Below are positions 53,889 through 62,209 of a DNA stretch of 64,000 nt, piece by piece; within the stretch, counting starts at the first letter, position 1; the number at the start of each line of letters is the position of its first letter. Source of the DNA: Halanaerobiales bacterium (lineage in GTDB: Bacteria; Bacillota; Halanaerobiia; Halanaerobiales; DTU029); contig JAKSCG010000029.1 of the NCBI GenBank assembly GCA_022360715.1, positions 1 to 64,000 on the forward strand, written 5' to 3'. A program made the position numbers and the translations under genes. The notes beneath the pieces are model-generated. The model was not told the DNA's origin. It saw nothing but the letters and a program-made list of their open reading frames with translations, and searched no databases.

Positions 53889-55670
53889 TTATAATTTAGA
53901 ATTACTTATTTCGATAAAACGGAAAATATCTGCTTCAAGTAATGACAGTGAATCTCTCCAGAAATCAAGATGATTAAGATCAATTCCCATTAACTGAGCG
54001 ACAGCACTAACTTCCCTTTTTCCGGTAACTGTAAGGAGTTGGTCATATTTTTTAATAAAATCCTTACCTTCCTGGCGATACTTAGCATATAGTCCCTTGC
54101 CAAATAGCAACCCAAAGGCATAAGGAAAATTATAGTAATTTAAGTCGGCACTATAGTAATGTGGTTTACAGATCCACATGTATGGGTGGAGATAGTCGGG
54201 GTCCAAACTATCGCCGTAGGCTTTCCGCTGAGCATTAATCATTAAGCCCTTAAATTGATCAACCGAAAGTGATGAAGTTTTCCTTAATTTAAAAACCTCT
54301 GACTCGAATAAAAACCTGCTATAGATATCAACTATGACCTGGCCGGCATCGCTAAGCGAAGTCTCCAAAATATTAAAAGCATCTTCAGGCTCAGCTTCCC
54401 TTAAAGCAGCATCTGTTACAATCGTCTCACATAAGATCGAAGCTGTTTCAGCTAAGGGCATCGGATAATCAGCGTTTAAAATACTTTCTTGTTCTAAGCA
54501 ATAGCCATGATAACCATGTCCCAGTTCATGAGCTAATGTAGTCACATCATTAAAGCTACCGTCAAAGTTGGTTAAGATCCTGCTTTCTTTAATTGTGTGT
54601 ATATTGTTACAAAAAGCCCCACCGCTTTTCCCGGTCCGGGGTTCAGCATCGATCCAGTTTTTGGCAAAAGCATTATCCGCATAATCGGCCAATTTATTGC
54701 TAAAGGTACGGAAGTTTTTGACGATAAACTCCCGGGCTTCTTGATAAGAAAAGCGCAGGTCAGAGTTGCCGGTGGGGGCAAAAAGGTCATAAAAAGGTAA
54801 GCCGTTTTGATGACCCAATAACCTTGCTTTTTGTTGGTAAAATGCATGAAAATGTGGCAAACTTTCTTTGATGGCCTGCAGCATTATTTCCAGGGTCTCT
54901 TCCGTCAGTCTGGAATCCAATAAAGTCTTGACAAGTGGTGATTTATATCCCCGGATATTGGTGATATTAATTACTTCACCTTTTATCCCGTTCAGAGACG
55001 CAGCTACTCCGTCCTCAACATTTTTGTAGGATGCTAGTTCGGCATGATAAGCAGCTTGCCGTAATGTAGCCTTCTTTTCATAAGCCATATTTCTTATCAC
55101 CGATAAAGGGAGTTTCTTATTCTGACCATCAACGGTGATATCTACCATTAAGGTAGCTGTTAAACGCTGTTGCAGTTTTTCCCAGGCCTTTGCACCATTG
55201 ATCGACAGCCGGGCAATAAGATATTCTTCCTGGTCACTCAATAAATAGCGGCTTTTTTCGATCATTTCTTCTAAAAAAAAGCGATGTTCGGTTAATAACT
55301 GTGAAGATGCTATAACTGAATCTACCTCATTAATCGAAGCTAGCCACTTTTGAAATTTAGCCATAGACTTTATTAACAATGTCTTTTTTTGTTCTAATTG
55401 TTCGATCACACTAAGGGCCTGATCGTTTCTGGCATCTACACTTATTGACAGGCGGGAATAGGAGTCTAATAAGCTATAGGTGGTCTGAAACTCAATTAGC
55501 TTTAAAATAATATATTCTAATTTATCCCTTACTTGCTCAAAGCTATTAAGATTTTTGCTAATATACTGATTAAGGTCTTTGCTCAACAGATCAATTTTTC
55601 TAAAATCACGTTCAAATCCCGCGGAGGCAAAATCATCGTAAAGTTGGTTTAAGTTCCATTGCATATCCAT
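53889..55670 (-). CDS. M3-family oligoendopeptidase (second PepF-like)
   Basis: 593 residues. The zinc site HELGHGYHGYCLEQES lies near residue 385, with the third ligand in LAETASILCETIV. It resembles the PepF/M3 group and is a distant paralogue of the enzyme at 32.0-33.8 kb. ATG start with AAGGGG. It lies 11 bp before the MotA-like gene and is divergent from hflX. The substrate is probably short cytosolic peptides. Confidence 0.93.
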   Translation of the reverse strand: MDMQWNLNQLYDDFASAGFERDFRKIDLLSKDLNQYISKNLNSFEQVRDKLEYIILKLIEFQTTYSLLDSYSRLSISVDARNDQALSVIEQLEQKKTLLIKSMAKFQKWLASINEVDSVIASSQLLTEHRFFLEEMIEKSRYLLSDQEEYLIARLSINGAKAWEKLQQRLTATLMVDITVDGQNKKLPLSVIRNMAYEKKATLRQAAYHAELASYKNVEDGVAASLNGIKGEVINITNIRGYKSPLVKTLLDSRLTEETLEIMLQAIKESLPHFHAFYQQKARLLGHQNGLPFYDLFAPTGNSDLRFSYQEAREFIVKNFRTFSNKLADYADNAFAKNWIDAEPRTGKSGGAFCNNIHTIKESRILTNFDGSFNDVTTLAHELGHGYHGYCLEQESILNADYPMPLAETASILCETIVTDAALREAEPEDAFNILETSLSDAGQVIVDIYSRFLFESEVFKLRKTSSLSVDQFKGLMINAQRKAYGDSLDPDYLHPYMWICKPHYYSADLNYYNFPYAFGLLFGKGLYAKYRQEGKDFIKKYDQLLTVTGKREVSAVAQLMGIDLNHLDFWRDSLSLLEADIFRFIEISNSKL

Positions 55671-55771
55671 TATTATACCCCTTTTCGATAATAAATCTGA
55701 CTATCTTTCTCACCATCATTAATCAAGCTAATATATATAATATTAAATGTTAATAATAAAAATCCTTTATA

Positions 55772-55800
55772 TTGACTAGATTTATTTTTTTCTATATAAT
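55772..55800 (+). promoter_or_regulatory. Sigma-A promoter of hflX
   Basis: TTGACT (55772-55777), 17-bp spacer, perfect TATAAT (55795-55800), 56 bp before the TTG start of hflX. Confidence 0.8.
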
Positions 55801-55855
55801 TTAATCAATTCTTTAAAGAAATTACGCTGCTTGACTATATAATTGTGGGGGTGGA

Positions 55856-57091
55856 TTGAATATAACTGACAAAAATAAAGAACAGGCATTACTAGTAGGG
55901 CAAAGCAGAGAAAATTTAGCAGAGCTAATCAACCTAGCGAAAACAGCTGGAGTGGAAGTGGCTAAGTTAATGTATTTCAAAAGTGAAAAGATTAATCCCG
56001 CTTTTTATATTGGTAGCGGAAAATTAGCTGAAATCAAGCAGGAAGTTGATTTAGCTAATCTGGATCCGGTGATTTTTGATAATGAGTTAACCCCTGCTCA
56101 ACACAGGAACCTGGAAGAAAAGCTAGAAGTAAAGGTGCTGGATCGGAGTCAGGTAATCCTCGATATTTTTGCGATCCATGCCCATACCAAAGAAAGTAAA
56201 TTACAGGTCGAACTGGCGCAACTGGAATATTTACTACCGCGCCTCACCGGTCATGGTACTAAACTATCCCGACTGGGTGGGGGTATTGGGACACGCGGAC
56301 CCGGTGAAACTAAACTGGAAACCGATCGACGTAGGATCAAAACTAGAATCAGCAGACTAAAAAAAGAAATTAAAGAGGTGAAGCGCAACCGCCAATTACA
56401 AAGAAAAAATCGGAAAGACCCTTTAATAACCTTGGTTGGTTATACTAATGCCGGTAAGTCCACCTTAATTAATCTGTTAACCGCAGCAGATACATTAGTT
56501 GCCGATCAGCTCTTTGCTACCCTTGATTCAACGGTCCGTCAGCTGCTCCTTCCGATTGGGTTTCAGGTTATTATTAGCGATACAATTGGATTTATTGATC
56601 GCTTTCCGCCCCAATTAATTGCTTCTTTTGCAGCAACCTTAGAAGAGATTAAACAGGCTGATCTATTGGTACACGTAGTAGACTCCAGTCATCCTGATTT
56701 AGATAAACAGATCAAAGTAGTTAATCAAGTTTTATACCAGCTAAATGTTTTGAACAAAGATATAATTCTATTATTTAATAAAATAGATAATATCTCCGCA
56801 GAGCAAATAACCGAACTTCAAATCAACTATCCTGGCTCTAGTATCATTTCTGCTCAAACCGGTCAAGGTCGAGAGCAACTTATTGAACAGATCTCTGCGC
56901 TGATCTTAAAAAATATGAAAGTAATTAACTTGAAAATACCATACGACAAAGCTAATTTAATCAATACTATTCATCAAACCGGAGAAGTTTATCACGAAGA
57001 ATATTTAAATAATCACATCTTAATCCGGGGACGGATCGCCAGAATAATTGCCGATAAGTTAAAAAAATATCAATACAATCAGCAGGGGTAG
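55856..57091 (+). CDS. hflX: Ribosome-associated GTPase HflX
   Basis: 411 residues. The N-terminal HflX domain contains YIGSGKLAEI near residue 52 and FDNELTPAQHRNLE near 75. It is followed by a glycine-rich linker (GGGIGTRGPGETKLETDRRRI) and the G domain with GYTNAGKSTLIN near 198, DTIGFI near 242 and NKID near 305. HflX splits stalled ribosomes. TTG start at 55856 with a G-rich site (GGGGGTGGA); no ATG or GTG is available in frame upstream. Single gene behind a strong promoter and followed by a hairpin. Confidence 0.93.
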   Translation: MNITDKNKEQALLVGQSRENLAELINLAKTAGVEVAKLMYFKSEKINPAFYIGSGKLAEIKQEVDLANLDPVIFDNELTPAQHRNLEEKLEVKVLDRSQVILDIFAIHAHTKESKLQVELAQLEYLLPRLTGHGTKLSRLGGGIGTRGPGETKLETDRRRIKTRISRLKKEIKEVKRNRQLQRKNRKDPLITLVGYTNAGKSTLINLLTAADTLVADQLFATLDSTVRQLLLPIGFQVIISDTIGFIDRFPPQLIASFAATLEEIKQADLLVHVVDSSHPDLDKQIKVVNQVLYQLNVLNKDIILLFNKIDNISAEQITELQINYPGSSIISAQTGQGREQLIEQISALILKNMKVINLKIPYDKANLINTIHQTGEVYHEEYLNNHILIRGRIARIIADKLKKYQYNQQG

Positions 57092-57112
57092 GAACTCCTT
57101 ACCCCTGCTGAT
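57078..57112 (+). terminator. Hairpin at the end of hflX
   Basis: 13-bp perfect arms (57078-57090 and 57100-57112), with the hflX stop codon in the left arm. The T run after it is weak. Because rsgA ends convergently at 57140, it may serve both genes. Confidence 0.55.
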
Positions 57113-57139
57113 CTTGACCTGCTTTTATTTAGATAAACC

Positions 57140-58201
57140 CTATAACTTTTTTCTGAGCTGCTTGGCATACCTGGAGATATCTCTCCACTTCTCTTTTTCA
57201 ATCGAATCGGCTTTTTGTTTTTGTCTAAACTCCTGATAAGCTATTTCTCTTTGTAGTTTTCGATAACTTTTTAACCGCTCTTTCGTAATAACCCCTTTTT
57301 CAATTGCTTCTTTAACGGCACAACCGGGTTCAGTTTCATGTAAACAGTCATTGAACTTACACTGGCTGGCTAAACTTTCAATATCTTTAAAGGTTTTATT
57401 ACTCCCCTGCTCCGAATCCCGGAGTTGGATTTCTCTCATTCCCGGAGTATCGATCACCAACGCTCCTCCCGGGACAAGGATTAATTCCCGGTGGGTTGTA
57501 GTGTGTTTACCTTTGTGATCATTTCTTACTGCACCGGTTTTTTGCTTGTTGTTTCCTAAAATTAAGTTAATTAATGTCGATTTGCCAACTCCGGATGAAC
57601 CCAGGAAAGCAATGGTCTCGCCTTTTTTTAAATATTGATTTAATTCTTCAAGACCCCTTCCGTCTTTACAACTGACAACATGAACCGGGATTCCAAATGC
57701 AATTGCTTCCACCTCAAGCAGTTTATCTTCCAGATCATTACATAAATCGGCTTTATTTAAAACAATCACCGGTTTGGCACCACTTTCCCAGATCAGTGTT
57801 AAATAGCGTTCAATCCGTCTCACGTTAAAATCATTATTTAAGGAATTAAGCAGAAATACTGTCTCAATATTTGCGGCAACAATTTGTTCATCACTTCTAA
57901 GTCCGGCTACTTTCCGGGAAAACTTGCTTTTGCGCGGCAAAAGTTCATGAATAATCGCCTTTTGTTCATTAGGTCTTGTCTTTAAAACTACCCAGTCTCC
58001 CACAGCCGGAAAGTCTGCTTTCTTAAGTGCCTGGTAGTGAAATTTGCCTGACACTTCGGCCTGGAGTTCTCCGGATTCAGTATAGACATTGTAAATATGT
58101 TTATGTTCAACAGCAATTCGTCCCGGGAAATAACCCTGTTCGTGATAACCTTTAAAATTTTTTTCAAAAAATTGATTCCACCCTAAGTGGTTTAGATTCA
58201 T
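57140..58201 (-). CDS. rsgA: Ribosome small-subunit GTPase RsgA
   Basis: 353-residue circularly permuted GTPase that checks late 30S maturation. Order: OB-fold domain, G4 LNKADL near residue 141, G1 GSSGVGKSTLIN near 193, G3 DTPGMRE near 244, then a zinc-binding knuckle (CKFNDCLHETEPGC near 281). The ATG at 58201 lies about 12 bases after GGGG. An upstream small frame (58259-58164) overlaps it and could couple translation. Confidence 0.95.
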   Translation of the reverse strand: MNLNHLGWNQFFEKNFKGYHEQGYFPGRIAVEHKHIYNVYTESGELQAEVSGKFHYQALKKADFPAVGDWVVLKTRPNEQKAIIHELLPRKSKFSRKVAGLRSDEQIVAANIETVFLLNSLNNDFNVRRIERYLTLIWESGAKPVIVLNKADLCNDLEDKLLEVEAIAFGIPVHVVSCKDGRGLEELNQYLKKGETIAFLGSSGVGKSTLINLILGNNKQKTGAVRNDHKGKHTTTHRELILVPGGALVIDTPGMREIQLRDSEQGSNKTFKDIESLASQCKFNDCLHETEPGCAVKEAIEKGVITKERLKSYRKLQREIAYQEFRQKQKADSIEKEKWRDISRYAKQLRKKL

Positions 58202-58259
58202 TATAATTAATAACCCCTTTCATTTTCTTAAATCCAACATTATAGGTATTTACAATCAT
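58164..58259 (-). CDS. Possible 31-codon leader peptide overlapping rsgA start
   Basis: Small frame ATG 58259 to TGA 58164 (MIVNTYNVGFKK…). It has a better ribosome binding site (AAAGGAG, eight bases before the ATG) than rsgA itself, and it reads across the rsgA start codon in another frame. It could be a translational coupler or a chance frame. No homologue is recognised. Confidence 0.35.
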   Translation of the reverse strand: MIVNTYNVGFKKMKGVINYNESKPLRVESIF

Positions 58260-58289
58260 CAAAACCACTCCTTTCAAAAGTTGTATAAT

Positions 58290-58321
58290 AAAAATGCCAT
58301 CGGTTAAATAAACCCATGGCA
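58290..58321 (-). terminator. Terminator after the cyclic-DPG-synthetase-like gene
   Basis: Inverted repeat TGCCATGGG/CCGATGGCA (9 bp with one mismatch, loop of nine) followed on the minus strand by TTTTTATT. It separates this gene from rsgA. Confidence 0.65.
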
Positions 58322-58358
58322 AAACAAAACTTAGTAAACTAATATGACAATAGTGATA

Positions 58359-59672
58359 TTATAAAGCTAACTTACCAATAATATCTTGTAAATTAGGTTT
58401 GCCAATCTCCTGCAATTCATATCTAACCCGCGTCGATGGTTGTTCAATATTAATAATCCTACTAAGATCGATCGGTGTACCGATAACTACCGCATCACAG
58501 TCCGTATTTTTAATCGTTTTTTCTAATTCCTTCATCTGTTTTTCACCATAGCCCATTGCCGGCAATAGATCAGACAGATGATCGTATTTAGCGAAGGTCT
58601 CTTTAATTGTACCAGCGGCATAGGGTCTGGGATCAACTAATTCCCGGGCTCCGAATTTTTTAGCGGCAATAACACCGGCTCCGTATTCCATCTCACCATG
58701 AGTAAGGGTAGGACCATCTTCAATAACCAAAACACGTTTGCCGGCTATTATTTCCGGCCGATCGATAAAAATTGGTGAAGCAGCATCAATAATTACTGCC
58801 TTGGGATTTACCCTTTGAATATTCTCTCTAACCATTGTAACATTTTCCGGATAGGCAGTCAAAATTTTATTGACGATACAAACATCAGCCAAACGTAAAT
58901 TTGTCTCCCCCGGATAGTAAGCTAATTCATGACCGGGACGATGCGGATCAACTAAAGTTATCATCAAATCCGGTTTATAAAAAGGTAGATCATTATTTCC
59001 ACCATCCCACAGGATTACATCAGCTTCTTTCTCCGCTTCCTCTAAAATTTTCCCATAATCTACCCCAGCGTATAGTATATTTCCCCGTTCAATATGCGGT
59101 TCATATTCCTCTCTTTCTTCAATGGTACAATTATGTTTAGCCAGGTCTTCATAACTTTCAAATCGCTGGACTGCTTGTTTTACCAAGTCACCATATGGCA
59201 TCGGATGTCGGATTACCACCACTTTTTTACCCATTTCATTGAGAATTTCTGAAACTCTTCTGGTAGTCTGACTTTTTCCTACTCCTGTCCGCACAGCACA
59301 GACGGCAATAACCGGCACCTTTGCCTTGAGCATTGTTGTTTCAATACCCATCAAACGGAAATCAGCGCCGGCAGCATTTACTTCCGCTCCTTTACTCATT
59401 ACATATTGGTGTCTAACATCACTATACGCAAAAATAACTTGATTAATATTATAATCCTTGATAATATCTACCAGGCTAGCTTCTGCCTTGATCGGAATGC
59501 CATCAGGGTAATTTTCCCCGGCCAGTTCCGCCGGATATTTTCGCCCGTCAATATCCGGGATCTGAGTTGCGGTAAAAGCAACTACTTCATAATCACTATT
59601 ATCGCGGAAATAAACATTAAAATTATGAAAGTCTCTCCCGGCTGCCCCCATTATTACTACCCTTTTTTTCAT
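58359..59672 (-). CDS. Cyclic 2,3-diphosphoglycerate synthetase-like GTPase/ATPase
   Basis: About 437 residues. The N-terminal Rossmann-like part is MKKRVVIMGAAGRDFHNFN; the P-loop is CAVRTGVGKSQTTRRV near residue 131; ILWDGGNNDLPFY lies near 223. It resembles the archaeal enzyme that makes cyclic 2,3-diphosphoglycerate, and many bacterial homologues of unknown function are annotated by this name. The actual product in this bacterium is not known. The ATG at 59672 follows AAGGAGGT by eight bases. The frame extends to 59708 but without a site. A palindrome lies in its 5' region. Confidence 0.8.
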   Translation of the reverse strand: MKKRVVIMGAAGRDFHNFNVYFRDNSDYEVVAFTATQIPDIDGRKYPAELAGENYPDGIPIKAEASLVDIIKDYNINQVIFAYSDVRHQYVMSKGAEVNAAGADFRLMGIETTMLKAKVPVIAVCAVRTGVGKSQTTRRVSEILNEMGKKVVVIRHPMPYGDLVKQAVQRFESYEDLAKHNCTIEEREEYEPHIERGNILYAGVDYGKILEEAEKEADVILWDGGNNDLPFYKPDLMITLVDPHRPGHELAYYPGETNLRLADVCIVNKILTAYPENVTMVRENIQRVNPKAVIIDAASPIFIDRPEIIAGKRVLVIEDGPTLTHGEMEYGAGVIAAKKFGARELVDPRPYAAGTIKETFAKYDHLSDLLPAMGYGEKQMKELEKTIKNTDCDAVVIGTPIDLSRIINIEQPSTRVRYELQEIGKPNLQDIIGKLAL

Positions 59673-59710
59673 TAATATTACCTCCTTGAATCTATTTTGG
59701 TTGGTCATTA

Positions 59711-59730
59711 AATATACATTGATGTATATT
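59711..59730. promoter_or_regulatory. Perfect palindrome upstream of the cyclic-DPG-synthetase-like gene
   Basis: AATATACAT-TG-ATGTATATT (9-bp arms, two-base gap) lies just downstream of a minus-strand TATAAT near 59750 and about 50 bp before the start codon. The position suits a repressor operator. The regulator is unknown. Confidence 0.55.
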
Positions 59731-59947
59731 CTTTAACTATATATATTATACACCTTACCCAAAAATCCTCCATTATCTGAAAAAAATTTGTCCAGGAAAT
59801 TTATTAGCAAGGAGGATTAATCATCATTCTTGCCGAAATGTTTTAATAGTAATCAAATTGAGTTCGCTATTTAGTTTGACCACTTAAGCAGATTTTATTT
59901 TATTATAATTTATATATTTTTGGGAAATTAACGTAAGGAGATTGATC

Positions 59948-60868
59948 ATGAATTTTAAAAACGCAGTTAAGGGGTTCAAGAAATATATAAGGGTAGAAAG
60001 GGGTTATTCACCGCTAACCGCAGAAGAGTATTGTCGGGATTTAAACTTATTTTATCAGTATTTAATTAAAAATATGGAATTTAAGTCGGATTTCCCGGTT
60101 AACCAGATTGGGAATTTTGAAATAGCTGAATTCCTGGCTGATAATATTTTGGTGGAGGATAACAAACCGGCAACCAGGAATAGAAAATTATACTCCATTC
60201 GTTCTTTTTTTAAATACCTGCAGAAAAAGGAATTAATCGAAAATAATCCTTCCACATTAATTGATGCCAGTAAAACCGAAATTAGAACCGAACCGATCTA
60301 TTTAAAACTGGATGAAGCACGTAAATATATTGAGACGATCGTGCATGGTAACGGGTTGAATATGGTGAGAGATCTGGCAATTATCAAATTATTTCTTTAT
60401 ACCGGATTACGAGTATCGGAACTGGTTAATCTAGATATCAAAAACCTGGATCTGGAAAATGAGTCAATTAAATTTTTTGGCAAAGGTCAAAAAGAAAGAA
60501 ATATCCCGCTGCATCCGGATGTCATTGCAGCGATCAGAGCATATTTGCTCCAAAGGAAAAAAATAGCAACCAACAAACCTGATGCAACGACCGCCCTTTT
60601 TCTATCCCGCCATCGAAGGAGAATTAGTGTCAGGTCGATTCAATTATTGGTAAAAAAATATGCCCGGCTGGCTGGCATCAAGAATGCCCGCCAAATAACT
60701 CCGCATAAGCTCAGACATACCTTTGCGACAATCTTATACCATCAGACCAAAGACATCAGAATAATTCAGGAACTATTAGGTCACTCCAATATTTCCACCA
60801 CCCAAATCTATACCCACACCGATATTGAGCAGAAAAAGGATGCCATCGGCAAAATGCCCGATCTTTAA
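59948..60868 (+). CDS. Tyrosine recombinase, XerC/XerD type
   Basis: 306 residues. N-terminal SAM-like DNA-binding domain (FKKYIRVERGYSPLTAEEYC near residue 15), then the catalytic domain with the first arginine in TGLRVSEL near 155, HKLRHTFATIL near 255 (His and second Arg), LLGHSNISTTQIYTHT near 280 containing the last histidine and the nucleophilic tyrosine. The size suits a Xer-type resolvase or a small integrase. The ATG at 59948 follows AAGGAG by seven bases; the TTG at 59942 overlaps the spacer. It points toward the tRNA pair and the tandem repeat. Confidence 0.93.
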   Translation: MNFKNAVKGFKKYIRVERGYSPLTAEEYCRDLNLFYQYLIKNMEFKSDFPVNQIGNFEIAEFLADNILVEDNKPATRNRKLYSIRSFFKYLQKKELIENNPSTLIDASKTEIRTEPIYLKLDEARKYIETIVHGNGLNMVRDLAIIKLFLYTGLRVSELVNLDIKNLDLENESIKFFGKGQKERNIPLHPDVIAAIRAYLLQRKKIATNKPDATTALFLSRHRRRISVRSIQLLVKKYARLAGIKNARQITPHKLRHTFATILYHQTKDIRIIQELLGHSNISTTQIYTHTDIEQKKDAIGKMPDL

Positions 60869-60877
60869 ACAGCAAAA

Positions 60878-60894
60878 AAGCCCCTGAGGGCTTA

Positions 60895-60899
<5 letters not shown>
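60878..60899. terminator. Bidirectional terminator between recombinase and tRNA genes
   Basis: AAGCCC-CTGA-GGGCTT hairpin (60878-60893) flanked by A6 on the left and ATTTT on the right. This gives T runs for both directions. Confidence 0.75.
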
Positions 60900-61085
<186 letters not shown>

Positions 61086-61090
61086 TTATT

Positions 61091-61166
61091 TGGTGAGCCA
61101 TGGAGGAATCGAACCTCCCACACCCTGATTAAAAGTCAGGTGCTCTACCAACTGAGCTAATGGCCC
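61091..61166 (-). tRNA. tRNA-Lys (TTT)
   Basis: 76 bases with encoded CCA. The anticodon TTT sits in CTGACTTTTAATCAG, and the D-arm TTAGCTCAGTTGGTAGAGCA and T-arm GGTTCGATTCC are standard. It lies five bases upstream of tRNA-fMet, so the two are processed from one transcript. Confidence 0.96.
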
Positions 61167-61235
61167 TTTTTACCTGCAACGCTTTTAATACTAACATTTT
61201 TATTGATTCTTGTCAAGGGATTTTTTTCTGCCCTT

Positions 61236-61955
61236 CTAAATTACAATCTCAATATTATTCCCCAGGTATTGGGCAATCAATTCTAGGTCTTTTGGTACAA
61301 CCGGCGGAACCCAATTTTCTGTTCCTAACCGGTCCAAACTGTTCAATTGGATTTTATCCGGCCTAATCCTTTGCAGAGCTTTTTTAAATAGCTGTAACTC
61401 TTCTCGATGATCATTGATACCCGGTATAATAAAGATTTCCAGCCAGAGCTGCCCGGCAAATGAAGCCCTTAAACTTTCCAGTCCCTTGACAATTTCTGCA
61501 GCCCGAACCCCGCTGATCGGTCGATTAATTTTATTAAATATGTCTTCAGAAACAGCATCTAGTGAAGGCACGATTAAATCTAAATCTTTAACCTCTTTAA
61601 TAACTCCCTCTTGGGGAAAAAGGGTGCTATTGGTCAGCAGGGATATTTTATACTGCGGATAGTTCTCTTTGATAAAGTCAATTATTTGTCCCAGACCACT
61701 GTGAAGTGTCGGTTCACCAGAACCGGAAAAAGTCAAATAATCAATATTGGGATTGCTTTGGAGGTATTTATCCAATTCAGCTGTTACTTCGGCTGTCGGC
61801 ACATATTCCCGCCGTTCAATGACCAATTGATTGGTTTTCCCACATTCACAGTATACACAATCAAGTGAACAGGTTTTAAAAGGGATCAAATCTATTCCTA
61901 ATGACAACCCTAATCTTCTAGATATAACTGGTCCAAATATATATTGTAATTTCAT
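61236..61955 (-). CDS. Radical SAM protein (COG0731-like)
   Basis: 239 residues. The radical SAM cluster site is CSLDCVYCECG near residue 28, after the family's GPVISRRLGLSLGIDL. SGSGEPTLHSG near residue 77 is the SAM-binding GEPT motif. Members are annotated as Fe-S oxidoreductases of unknown role. ATG start with GGGGTGA. It stands alone between the tRNA pair and nrdD, pointing away from nrdD. Confidence 0.88.
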   Translation of the reverse strand: MKLQYIFGPVISRRLGLSLGIDLIPFKTCSLDCVYCECGKTNQLVIERREYVPTAEVTAELDKYLQSNPNIDYLTFSGSGEPTLHSGLGQIIDFIKENYPQYKISLLTNSTLFPQEGVIKEVKDLDLIVPSLDAVSEDIFNKINRPISGVRAAEIVKGLESLRASFAGQLWLEIFIIPGINDHREELQLFKKALQRIRPDKIQLNSLDRLGTENWVPPVVPKDLELIAQYLGNNIEIVI

Positions 61956-62092
61956 TGCTATTCACCCCGTCCAAGCTAATTATCAACCTTTCCTATCTTG
62001 CTATTATAACAGATTTTTATGTTATTTTCATTTTAGCCCGACTGATTTTTTTAAAATAAAAAAAGGAATTATTGTTTTAAAGTAGAATAATT

Positions 62093-62139
62093 ACACTATA
62101 TATTGTGGATCAAAAATAAAACCCCCAATATATAGTAAT
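62093..62139 (+). promoter_or_regulatory. Two NrdR boxes upstream of nrdD
   Basis: ACACTATATATTGTGG (62093-62108) and the related CCCCAATATATAGTAA (62123-62138), with cores CTATATATTG and CAATATATAG 30 bp apart, which is close to three helical turns, the usual arrangement of paired NrdR sites. They lie just upstream of the -35 element. Confidence 0.85.
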
Positions 62140-62146
62140 ATTGTCC

Positions 62147-62175
62147 TTGCATTTGCTTTAAAAAGAAGATAAAAT
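62147..62175 (+). promoter_or_regulatory. Putative sigma-A promoter of nrdD
   Basis: TTGCAT (62147-62152), 17-bp spacer, TAAAAT (62170-62175), 35 bp before the ATG. Confidence 0.55.
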
Positions 62176-62209
62176 AGTTATTGTATTTTCTAATTGAAGG
62201 AGGATATCT

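Noticed and set aside
59942-60868. Recombinase as part of an integrated phage or plasmid
   Set aside because: No other phage or conjugation genes flank it and no direct att repeat pair was found. A chromosomal Xer-type role is equally likely.
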